Part shown: positions 13,050-22,994 of the stretch, piece by piece
Layout of the letters: the number at the start of each line of letters is the position of its first letter
Numbering within the stretch: the first letter of the stretch is position 1
Origin: Cephalotrichum gorgonifer
Lineage: Eukaryota > Ascomycota > Sordariomycetes > Microascales > Microascaceae
Direction of reading: 5' to 3'
Length of the DNA: 64,000 nt
Assembly: GCA_900312665.1 (NCBI GenBank)
Contig: ONZQ02000008.1
Coordinates: 868,001 to 932,000, forward strand
Translations under genes and position numbers: made by a program
The notes under the pieces: generated by a model
The model's database searches: none
What the model was told of the DNA's origin: nothing
Seen by the model: the letters and a program-made list of their open reading frames with translations, nothing else

Positions 13050-14557
13050 CCGAGAAGTGGCCTTCGTACATCCCCCCCGAGCCCATGAACTCCGAAGATC
13101 CTCTATTCCTCCTCTACACCTCCGGCTCTACCGGAAAGCCAAAGGGTGTCATGCACACGACCGGAGGGTATCTACTGGGCGCCGCAGCCACGGGCAAGTA
13201 TGTGTTCGATCTCCACCAGGGAGACACGCACTTCTGCGGTGGCGACGTCGGTTGGATCACTGGACACACGTACGTCCTCTACGCCCCGCTACTGCTCGGT
13301 GTGACTACGGTTGTGTTCGAGGGTACGCCGACGTACCCCAACTTCTCGAGGTACTGGGACATCGTTGAGAAGCACAGCGTCAGCCACTTCTACGTCGCAC
13401 CCACCGCCCTGCGCCTCCTCAAGAGCGCCGGCGACCAGCACGTCCGCAACAAGATGGAGAAGCTGCGCGTGCTCGGAACGGTGGGAGAGCCGATTGCTGC
13501 CGAGGTTTGGAAGTGGTACAACGAGGTTGTCGGGCGGAAGAGGTGTCAGATCATCGACGTGAGTTCTCTCGGCGGGGATAATGAGGTGTCTCAGCGTGAG
13601 AGAGGGTTAACTAACCGGATTGTGCTCTTGTTTAGACTTACTGGCAGACCGAGACCGGCTCCCATGTCATCACTCCCCTCGCGAGCGTGACGCCAACCAA
13701 GCCCGGCAGCGCCTCGCTCCCCTTCTTCGGAATCGAGCCTGCGATTATCGACCCAATCTCTGGAGAGGAGATCCTCGGAAACGATGTTGAGGGTGTTCTT
13801 GCCTTCAAGCAGCCGTGGCCCAGCATGACCCGCACCGTGTATGGCGCTCACAAGCGATACATGGAGACGTACTTCGATGTCTACAAGGGTTACTACGTAA
13901 GTTATGGGCGAGACCTGGCGCGCTGGTGTCAATGGCTAACACGGGTCTGAATAGTTCACCGGTGATGGCGCAGGCCGTGACCACGAGGGATACTACTGGA
14001 TTCGAGGCCGCGTCGACGACGTCGTCAACGTCAGCGGCCACCGCCTGTCCACCGCCGAGATCGAGGCGGCCCTTATCGAGCACCCCAAGGTGGCTGAGAC
14101 GGCGGTCGTCGGCGTCCATGACGACCTTACAGGGCAGTCCGTCAACGCGTTTGTATCCATCAAAGACAAGTCGATCGAGGTCACGGACGCGCTTCGGAAG
14201 GAGTTCGTCATGCAGGTGCGGAAGAGCATCGGGCCCTTCGCGGCACCCAAGGCAGTCTTCATCGTGCCCGACCTGCCCAAGACTAGGTCCGGGAAGATTA
14301 TGCGTCGTGTCCTGAGGAAGGTTCTCGCTGGTGAGGAGGACCAGTTGGGTGACATTAGCACGGTATGTAAAGCCCTCTCCCTCTGCCCGTGATTACCCTC
14401 GGCGGTTGTTTGCCTGCATGTCAGCCTTACAGCCAGGGGGGGATCTGTAAAGCCATGGCTTAGACTTGGATGGCTAACAGTATTTGTCTCACAGCTCGCG
14501 GATCCCGAAGTCGTCAAGGCGATTATCACCACCGTGCAGGAGTCCCGCAAGAAGTAG
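11690..14557 (+). CDS. facA: Acetyl-CoA synthetase (acetate-CoA ligase)
   Basis: Converts acetate, ATP and CoA to acetyl-CoA, AMP and pyrophosphate. In fungi it is needed for growth on acetate and for acetyl-CoA supply in cytosol and nucleus. Seven exons: 11690-11804, 11885-11908, 12189-12215, 12393-13558, 13636-13896, 13955-14362 and 14495-14557, giving 687 aa. The tiny exons 2 (24 nt) and 3 (27 nt) are needed to reach EPHLRSLKHYEKLYKES. Adenylation motifs are clear: YTSGSTGKPKGVMHT near 298, FCGGDVGWITGHTY, TYWQTETGSH, and the C-terminal SGKIMRR whose lysine (about 643) is the conserved acetylatable catalytic lysine. The extended N-terminus (MAEQNAATQPGPEPTVV) is unlike the Aspergillus FacA start. 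The symbol follows Aspergillus usage. Confidence 0.96.
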
Positions 14558-15196
14558 ACGTGATCTCTGGGCAGGAAGAGATATATCTTTGTTTGAGAAG
14601 CGACTGTTCTTTTTCTTCGGTTAAATACCATTTTTGATGTGTTTCTGACAGCGAAGAATCTCTTACGATTTGAAGATGGGGCGGGATGGGGGTTAAGCAG
14701 ATTGGGATGGAATGAGGATGGGGATGGGGAAGGAGGAGCGTGTTGAGGATAGGGTTGCTTTTGTCTATGAGCTTTTTGTCTAAAGGCGGTTTGGTTTTTC
14801 TTGCTTGATAATATGGGCAAGCTCTCTTGGAGTTTTGATTGACTACGAGTACTACTTTCTGTCTTCTGTCGTCTTATGTGTTTGAGGCCCGCCGTCGTCG
14901 TCCGCCTCGTATAGGATCGATCTGTTCTGGGCTCCACTGGTATTCGCCCACGTAGGAGGGGATGACGGGAGTGACGGGGATGAGGTAGTCCTATAAGTGT
15001 AAATGAAGCTGTGCAGGGGCACATCTCCGCAGTTATTGGGGAGCGGGTGGTGTTGTTCGCTGTCCTTATACACCAGAACATGCTGTTTACTTGAAGAAGG
15101 GATTTCACGAGTAGCACTCTTGGTTCCTCAACCTCACGGGATTGCTATTACTACGTCGAATAGCGCACGAACTTTCAATCTCGCCATTGACCCGCA
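14558..15196. other. intergenic between facA and tRNA-His
   Basis: This is the 3' flank of the acetyl-CoA synthetase gene, with T-rich stretches expected of a 3' UTR around 14580-14640, followed by unremarkable sequence. A long minus-strand frame crosses 14.0-15.1 kb but overlaps the synthetase exons and shows no family features. I see no further gene. Confidence 0.5.
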
Positions 15197-15268
15197 GCCT
15201 TAGTAGTATAGTGGTTAGTACATCACTTTGTGGCAGTGAAAACGGACGTTCGATTCTTCCCTGGGGCA
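15197..15268 (+). tRNA. tRNA-His (anticodon GTG)
   Basis: A 72-nt cloverleaf can be drawn by hand. The acceptor stem GCCTTAG/CTGGGGC pairs fully, with two G-T pairs. The D arm region reads TAGTATAGTGGTTAGTA, as in yeast tRNA-His. The anticodon stem TCACT/AGTGA is perfect around the loop TTGTGGC, giving GTG. The T loop is TTCGATT. The T stem GGACG/CTTCC has one C-T mismatch. There is no intron. The discriminator base is A, and the required extra G at -1 is not encoded (genomic base A), so it would be added after transcription as in other eukaryotes. The A-box and B-box promoters are internal. Confidence 0.85.
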
Positions 15269-15276
15269 GCAAATTC

Positions 15277-15283
15277 TTTTTTT
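15277..15283 (+). terminator. RNA polymerase III T-run after tRNA-His
   Basis: Seven consecutive T residues lie 8 nt after the tRNA discriminator base, with further T-runs following. This is the usual Pol III stop signal. Confidence 0.7.
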
Positions 15284-18200
15284 GCCTTTTTCCTATTTTT
15301 TTGACTTCTCGCAGCCAGAGGCGAAAAGCATACGACCACTAATAAAAACGGTACGACATAAAACCTGGCATTCGTGTAGTGGATATTGTACTGCGCTTGC
15401 AAACGCCCCTTTTGAGAAGAAACAGTTCGTTGGGAGGCTATGTATCCTGCGCTGTTGGGGGGAACACTTGTGAATTTGTCATGCGGGAGAGAAGGATGAG
15501 CTGCAGTCCTGATGTAAGATAATAGCGTTACAGAGCCTCGACATGAGGCGGCAGACTGGGGCTCTATTCAGGTCGACACAGATGCAAGCAAGTATGTGGA
15601 TGGACGTCCACGCCGTCTCCACGCGAGAGATGCAGATATGAACATTAGACGGTCTCAGCCTCCTCTCGTGTTCCGGAGTTAAGAGGCGAGGAGGACTCGT
15701 TCATGTTATACCCGTGGATTTCAAGGCTGGAGTGGCTGGTGGCGCCAGCTTCCTGGCTGTGCCTCATCTTGGGGTTTATACGAGCACGGCAGTGGTTGCT
15801 GGGCCCGCGCATATTCTTTGTCATACTAGCCCTGTGCCACGGGTTCTCAGGTAAGCTTACCTGAGTGCGACTAAACCGCCTCGATTTCTATTCCGTGTAT
15901 CCGGAGACGAACCTCATCTACTACCTGGGATAATACAACTCTCTGGCTCCCCATCCCTCTTAGAAGGAGGAGGAGGAAAGTATCAAGCACAAAAAAAATT
16001 CCCCCAGAATCTAGATGTCAATATTATCCCAAGTCCAGTATTAAAAGTGGGAATTAGGGGAAGCGTGTGGATTTTTCATGGGAGCCACAATTGGGCCAAG
16101 AGATCTGTTCTGGGAGGAAAGTGGTCATGGATTCATGTTGGGTATGTGTCACACGCAGCGAGTCAGCGCATGGTTAAGGGCGCTTGGCGGTGGCAGAGAT
16201 GACGACGACTTTTGTCTTTCGATTTTCGGGGGTGCGGCAGGGGTGTCTTATGGTTGGCTCGGTAGTTAGGATGGCGTTGCATCGTGGCTGGATCGCAGGT
16301 AGAGCGGGGTGCGGTTGGTGCAGATGTTAGTAGTGCTGATGATTCCTGATGCTGATGTTGATACTGGAGGAAAATCTTAGAATAACAACAAGAGGGGGAT
16401 GCGTGAGACTGTGATACCATACCACCATCATGACCAATAGCATCAGAAGCAGGTGCTTGCCTTTTCGCCCGGAAAATGTGGTGTCCTCATAACATCGAGT
16501 TGGGATGGAGATGAGCGCGTGAGAGTACCCTTCCTGTTGTTCCTGGTCAGGTGCGCCGGGGTTTGTTGATTGTTGATCAGGGGGACCGTCCCATGGTCGG
16601 AGTTGCTTCTTTGTACAAGTAATCTCTGTGGAAGCGAAGGGTGGGTGCCCTCGATTTTTGTCATCGTCCTCAAAGTACTCCGTATGAGAACTGATCGCTC
16701 CAGGTTTCCGCACCTGTATTACGGTGGGCCCCAAAGTGAAAGTCCGTCTCCGTCGTCTAGCCTTGTGCTTACAAGGAATAACGGAGTAATACGGGTACGA
16801 GTAGTTAGTGCATATCTCGCTCTGTCTGCCGAGCGGGCTTCGTAGATCATCGAGCAATCCCTCTCCTCCCTATGTTGAAATGCATTCTTGGGTCGGCCGC
16901 TTTTTTTCTCCCCTCTCTAATAAAACCATGTGGAAATCCACAAATAATCCCGGGCTCTCTCCAACTCTCCAACAGGCGCGAAGCGAAACCCCGACGCTGA
17001 AACAAAGGAGAATTGAGTTTAAGCCATGGGCCTGGAAAGAACAGGGGACACAGTGTCTGTGCGCATGACGAATGTCGTCGCCGGTACCCCCTGTTGTACA
17101 TCTTTCGACACGGTCGGTTTCCTTGGCCAGGTTTCGGCCGAGGCGGGCATTTGCGCGAGATTGCTGCCATTACACGCCGTCGTAGGGTTTTCGTCATGAT
17201 TGAACATACCAGCAGCCTGTACCAGGTGAACTGGGTCGTTAACCTCTACTAGAATCAAGGAAGTGCTAGCGACCAGGGTGGATATGAGCCTGGTCCAGGA
17301 ACGATTCCCAATTGTATTCCATGTAAAACGTGGGTTTCCTGACCTAGTAAGGTTAGCGCCGGGGCGAGGTACATGGTAAGTACCTACGCGAGCATCGACC
17401 CCCGGCCGCTTGGCCCGCCTTGAGAGTGTATCAGCTCAAGTGCGGGTGCAGGTGTTGAAACAGGAGATGGGCCAACAGTCCTGCCAGACATGGCCTTTCT
17501 GTCGGTCACTGAGCATTATTCTCTCCTCATCGTTCTCTTTCCAACCAGTGTTGCTGATCCTCGATTGGGGGTTCTCACCTGTCTTTTCCTTTTTTCCCCC
17601 GGCTCTCTCCAAGTACTACTCGCAATAATAGCAAGTACCTTGTTAAATACCGACCAAAGACATACTCCGTATACGAGTGTGGACTACCGGTGATCACCTC
17701 TTTCATACTTGTACTCCGTGATAATCCCCGTCTCTTAGCGGGCTGCTATAGGTGGGGGCTTTGCTAGCACCACTCGTACTACTCGTAAGCCTTCTCCACG
17801 GTCTACCACACTCACTCCGGGCTTCCGCGCACGCCGACTTGCTTGCGCTCGCATTGGCACCTGTACCTCCATCAACCCCTCCGCCTTCCTTGGCCTCCCA
17901 GCTCCTTCGTACCTTCCGGGTTTCCCATCCCAAAAGCCTGGCTCCGCCACCACATCCCCTCCAACGAGTGGACCGGCCCTTCTCTAAGCCTCTCTCCCTC
18001 TTCCTTTACCCAGCCGTAGCAACTAGCAACAGCACCCTGTTTTGTCATCCCCCGAACCCTTTTTCTGTTAGCCGTTTTTATTATACTTAGACTGGCAGGC
18101 CCCACTCGCCCGTTGGTTTTACTATTATTATCCTCATTCTCTCGCCTACTCGTACTCTCCTTGAGTCGAGACCCACGCTCGCCACCTTTCATCTTTCGGT

Positions 18201-18512
18201 CGAAAGAGAGATACTACGAACAGCGGTCCACAAACTACCGCATTCCCTTTCGCTACTGGCGCCTGACACTAGAGTCTCCGCTTCGACGCCGTTTCCTCTG
18301 GCCCCTCCCCCTAACTCGTACACCACTAGACGACTGAAGCTAGCGATACTCGGACAAGTCTACCACGGAGCCCATTCCCTCGACTACTCTTTGAATCTTC
18401 AACTCGACTGGAGAGACTACTAGTTACAAACAGCCTCATGCAATTATAGTATAGGCCTTTCTTCGTCCCTTCCGTCGGGACTAGTCTCCCCCCTCCCAAT
18501 ACCCCCTTCACT
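15284..18512. other. about 3.2 kb intergenic, including the long leader of the ADAM gene
   Basis: No gene can be supported. The last 800 bp (about 17.7-18.5 kb) is C/T-rich and looks like an extended 5' leader and promoter of the downstream metalloprotease. The nonamer TACTCCGTA occurs at 16676-16684 and 17663-17671. Short open frames on both strands lack recognisable sequence. Confidence 0.45.
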
Positions 18513-21046
18513 ATGATACTCCTACGGCTGGCCACTGCCGCTCTCACAAGCGCTGCTCTGCTTTTCCAGGCATGTTATGGTGAGTACTAGTGGCGGGTTC
18601 TCGGGAGGTTTTGGCTATGTCTAACACCCTCATAGCGCATTCTGAGTCGCGGAATCCCGTAACCTCCATTACGACCATCAACGACATCACGATCCAATCG
18701 TCGACGAAGGCCATCCACTCCCATTCACACTTTGACCTATATTTCACCATTCACGATGGGAAGCAGAGGATACGCATGACTCTTGACCCCAATCAAGACG
18801 TACTCTCCGATGATGCCCATGTCACCCTCCTCGATTCGAGCGGCAACATCCGGTCCGTCAAGCGCGTCGATCGATCACAGCACCGAGTTTACCGTGGAAG
18901 CGCGTATATTCAGTCGCCGAGCGACAACGAGTGGGTCAACGTTGGCTGGGCGAGGATAACCCTACTCCGTGACGGAGACAACCCAATCTTCGAGGGTGCC
19001 TTCCGCCTCCATGGCGATCATCACCACATTCATACCGCCGCTGCATTCCGCAAGGTGAAGCATGCCGCCGATCCGAACCCTAGTCCCCCGAACGATGCTG
19101 CCGCCGCCAGTGGCGAGTACATGGTTGTTTGGCGGGATTCTGATGTACTGGAGTACTATCAACCCCGCGATGAGTTGAAGAAGCGCGGTGAGTTTGGTAG
19201 GGTGACGTGCGGGTCCGATGATCTTAGCTTCAATGCCAATTTCAAGCGCTCGGACGAGTCGTTTCTTCGGGGAGTATCTACCCCTTCGCTCTTCGGCCGG
19301 CAATCTGATATGACTCCTGGAAACGGCGGAGCCGGAATCAACCTAGTGGACCACATCGGCTCTATCGCCGGCTGCCCCACCACCCGAAAGATTGCACTGA
19401 TCGGTGTTGCCGCGGACTGCACCTACCGACAGGGTTTTGACAGCGACGAAGCGACGCAGGAGAATATTGTGAACCAGATCAACTCGGCGTCGGCATTGTA
19501 CGAAGACACTTTCAACATCTCGCTCGGGCTTCAGAACCTGACCATCCTCCCCGAGGATTGTCCCGCGTCCGCCCCGGATGCGGCGCCCTGGAACGTCGGC
19601 TGCAGCGATAGCACCACAATCACGGATCGACTGAGCCTGTTCTCGGAGTGGCGAGGACGGTCCCAGGACACCAACGCCTTCTGGACACTACTGACGACGT
19701 GTCAAACCGGAGCCGCTGTTGGGCTGGCTTGGCTAGGCCAGGTCTGCCAACAGGGATCACGCCCGAACGAGGGCAAGCCGAATGAGATAATCTCGTCGGC
19801 TAACGTTGTCGTCCGGACCAAGACGGAGTGGCAGGTTATTGCCCACGAGGTCGGCCACACGTTCGGTGCCGTCCACGACTGTACTTCCGACACCTGCCGC
19901 ACGGGCGACGACAAGGAGCAGAAGTGCTGCCCTCTCGACGCCAGCACCTGCAATGCCGGCGGCCAGTTCATCATGAATCCCTCGACGGGTAGCGGCATCG
20001 ACTCCTTCTCTCCCTGCAGTATCGGGAACGTCTGTGCGGCCGTCGTCCGGACGGCCGATACCTGTCTCGTGAACAACCGTGGCGTCTCGTCCTTTACCGG
20101 AAGTCAGTGCGGCAACGGCATCGTCGAGACGGGCGAGGACTGCGACTGCGGAGGAGAGGGCGGCTGTGGCAACAACAGCTGCTGCGACGCCAAGACGTGT
20201 AAGTTTACCTCAGGTTCGGTGTGCGACCCCGCCAACGAGGACTGCTGCACGGACAGCTGCAAATTCGCGTCGTCGAACACCGTCTGTCGTGCCAGCACGG
20301 GCCTCTGCGACCCCGAGGAGAAGTGCACGGGCGATTCGTCGCTATGTCCGAAGGATAGCCACAAGGACGACGGGACCGACTGCGGCAATGACGGGGCGGG
20401 CCTGACGTGCGCGTCCGGCCAGTGCACATCGCGCGAACAGCAGTGCAAGGCCATGGTAGGCGGGGTCGACACGAGCGAGGTCACGACCTGCGACTACACA
20501 AGCACATGCGTTGTGGCGTGCCGGTGGCCTTCACTCCCGGAGAACCAGTGCAGGATCATGAACTCCTTCTTCCTGGACGGGACGCCGTGTCCCGGTGGCG
20601 GCCGATGCAAGTCGGGCATATGCGAGGGCGGGTCATTCGGGGACGAGGTGGCGGAGTTCTTCAGCAAGAACAAGAAGATTGTCATCCCCGTCGCAATAGT
20701 CGTGGGCTCGCTCGTGGTGCTCGCGCTGGTGTGGTGCCTCCTGGGCAACGTGCGGCGGCGCATAGCGGCGAAGAAGCGGCAGAAGATGTTGAAGGTGCCG
20801 TCGACAGCGGACGTCAACCGCAGCCCCAACTGGGCGGCGTACGGGGGCTCTTTCGCCCCGAACGGGAGTAGCCGCGGGCTCGGTGGCCGCCCACGCGACG
20901 AAGGCCCGGGACTCATGGGGACCTCGCCGGACTTGCGGCAGGCGCCGCCGGGTGGGCCAGGGGGCTGGGGCCCGCCGCCGTCGTATCCGGCCACGTCGTA
21001 TCAGCCGCCGCCTCCAACTAGGAGGCCGAGCATGAGGTACGCGTAG
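18513..21046 (+). CDS. Fungal ADAM-type zinc metalloprotease, membrane anchored
   Basis: Type I membrane protease of the adamalysin family (M12B), expected at the cell surface or in the secretory path. Two exons, 18513-18579 and 18636-21046, give 825 aa. Exon 1 encodes the signal peptide (MILLRLATAALTSAALLFQA), and an intron follows it directly. A prodomain-like region leads to the catalytic domain with HEVGHTFGAVHDC, whose three zinc-binding histidines are at about 426, 430 and 436. A Cys-rich disintegrin domain follows (CGNGIVETGEDCDCG…, about 490-590), then a Cys-rich segment. One membrane helix is at about 704-726 (IVIPVAIVVGSLVVLALVW). The cytosolic tail is Pro/Gly-rich and ends PPPPTRRPSMRYA. 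Fungi usually have one or two such genes. Confidence 0.94.
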
Positions 21047-21818
21047 GTGCTACTCATTCTTTTGCTCGTGGCTCTTGTTCTTGGGCTGTGGTGGAGGTTT
21101 GGTGGAGGTGTTGGTGTCGCATACGCGACACCTGGTCTCCTTGTATTTGAATAGCATTGTTTTGGCGTTTGGGGCTTTGTGGGTAATACTTTTCAGTATA
21201 GAGCGATTCCTCCAGTGCGAATGGCGGGATAGGGAAGTGCAGCGCGACGGCGCGGGTTCTCTACCTGGACGGCGGGACAGCGTGGTGTGTACCCTCCGTG
21301 CGTCCTCCTGTACGAATGGGAGGTATGGTAGATAGGCGGGGGTGAGAATTTCATGAATACGAACCGGATTCCTATTACTGAGGTGGTGTTCCATCTATCC
21401 TTGACTAGACTATGCTTGACTACTATTCTCTTGCTGTCGTGTGTCATGTAATGTGATGGGTAATGTATTATTACATAAAGTCGGTCTTTAACTTATGGTC
21501 CCGATTCTAGATCTTCGGTGGATGTTTGTCTTCCGGCTTGCTAAGGGTGCTCCTACTGGCTTGGGGAGGCAAAAGGGAAAGGGGGCTCCAGTTTTTGGAA
21601 AGACAAGTGAGCTTGACCGCAGGGGTGAAAGCCCTTCCTACTAGAGGGTGTCGGGTATCGGGTATCGGGTGTCTGGGCCGGGAGCTCAGTGTCGGGACCA
21701 GGGTAGGGCGCTAGGGTCGGATGTCGGGTATCGAGGTAAAGGTTTGACAAGGGTGGCAAAGGGTGTTAAGAGTGTCCCCGGGTAGTTAAGGCGGTGGAGT
21801 GGAGGGTGTGAAGGGCGT
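21047..21818. other. intergenic between convergent ADAM and small-protein genes
   Basis: This holds the 3' flanks of two convergent genes. From about 21650 to 21970, straddling the next gene's end and its intron, there are short direct repeats such as GTCGGGTATCGGG and GGGACCAGGGACC. No other gene is seen. Confidence 0.5.
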
Positions 21819-22349
21819 TCATCGTCTGTGGATGTGTTCCTCGCCGTAGCCGCAGAGGATGCGGGTGAAGTGGAGGCGGGTGCCGGGGATGCTCTGTGGT
21901 GCTGTGAGTATTTACTAGAGGGACCAGGGACCAGGGACTAGGAGGGTAGAGGGTAGAGAGTGGAGGGTAGAGGTACATACATCCTTCCTGCTCATGGCGT
22001 GCATCATGAGGAGCTCAGGGTTGGATAGTATCCGCGCGGCGGCCCTCTTCTGCTCCAGGACCCGGAAGCTCTCCTTGTCGGAGCTGATCCATCTCGGTCA
22101 GCGTTGTTTCTCTTTTCGGGTAAACGAGTGGTCGGCTCTCATCCCTGGGAATGGGAGTGGAGAGGATTCGGGGAAGCGAAAAAAAGGGAAAGGAATGGAG
22201 GCTCACATGTCGAACGACTCGTCTTCACTATCCACGTACGGATCCTTGCCCCTGGCCTGGCGATCGAGCATTGTCTCGGTGAAGGATGTCCGCTGTGTAT
22301 ACTGCGAGTGCTGTGTGTGGTGTGTGTTCTTGGGTGTTGGGGGAGGCAT
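21819..22349 (-). CDS. Small conserved-looking protein of unknown function (106 aa, three exons)
   Basis: This gene is only visible after splicing. Exon 1, 22349-22207, starts at ATG (MPPPTPKNTHHTQHSQYTQR) and runs through TMLDRQARGKDPYVDSEDES. Its intron has donor GTGAGC and acceptor CAG at 22086-22084. Exon 2, 22083-21981, encodes SDKESFRVLEQKRAAARILS and continues NPELLMMHAMSRKD. The next intron starts GTATGT and ends CAG at 21896-21894. Exon 3, 21893-21819, encodes SIPGTRLHFTRILCGYGEEH and ends with TGA. All phases agree (143 + 103 + 75 nt). The sequence is charged, has an acidic DSEDES patch, and has no signal peptide or membrane helix. I do not know the family. The text reads like a conserved intracellular fungal protein. 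The start of exon 2 could shift by a few codons (22099 is an alternative). Confidence 0.7.
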
Positions 22350-22994
22350 TTTTCCTCGTGGGTGGGGATGTTTCGTGGGCTTCGTGTGGGAATGGGATTT
22401 ATGAGCCGTGAATTCGTAAAATCGTGATGGCGTAAGTCGTGAGTTTGGTGAGTTGCGAGGTTGTATGAGGTTTTGGAGATGAGGTTGAGTTTAAGGTTGA
22501 GCTGAGGTGGTAGTTGACGTTGGACTAGTGAGTGGATAGTGGGGTAATGGGGTCTTGGTACGTACTACACCCCGCTCTTGAGGCGACGGTGACGGCGGGC
22601 GACCGGCATCTAACCTGCCTCTCTCAGTGCTTGTATTTTTTCCCCCTTAATTTACAAAGAGCCAAGTCCCGGCAGGCCATACCCATGCCCAACTCGACAC
22701 GGGTAGAGATCCCTGCGTTGTGACTACCCGGAACCGGGAGACCAGATTCCTTTCCCGCGATTGTTAAAGGATAGCCGTTTAGGGTAGAAACTGCTTCATC
22801 TCTTCTTATGGGAACTAAGCTAATACAAGTAATCATACATGGGCCGCCGAAGGTGTAAGCGGAGTGGCCAGAATGAGAGTCGATCTTCTCTCAAGATCAC
22901 GGACCGAGGTCTCTACTTCGACAGGAGCCGGTGGTAGATGAGGCTAATCACATACGCCACCGCGCCGACCGGAAGAGACAGGTATAAACCATAT
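22350..22994. other. intergenic: promoter of the small gene and 3' flank of the ankyrin gene
   Basis: The segment runs between two minus-strand genes. It contains T-rich and GT-rich sequence near the small gene's start. No coding or RNA feature is supported. Confidence 0.45.

Noticed and set aside
13993..15117. Long minus-strand open frame (about 374 codons) over the end of acetyl-CoA synthetase
   Set aside because: It is antisense to well-supported synthetase exons, the text has no family features, and the length follows from GC-rich codon structure on the other strand.
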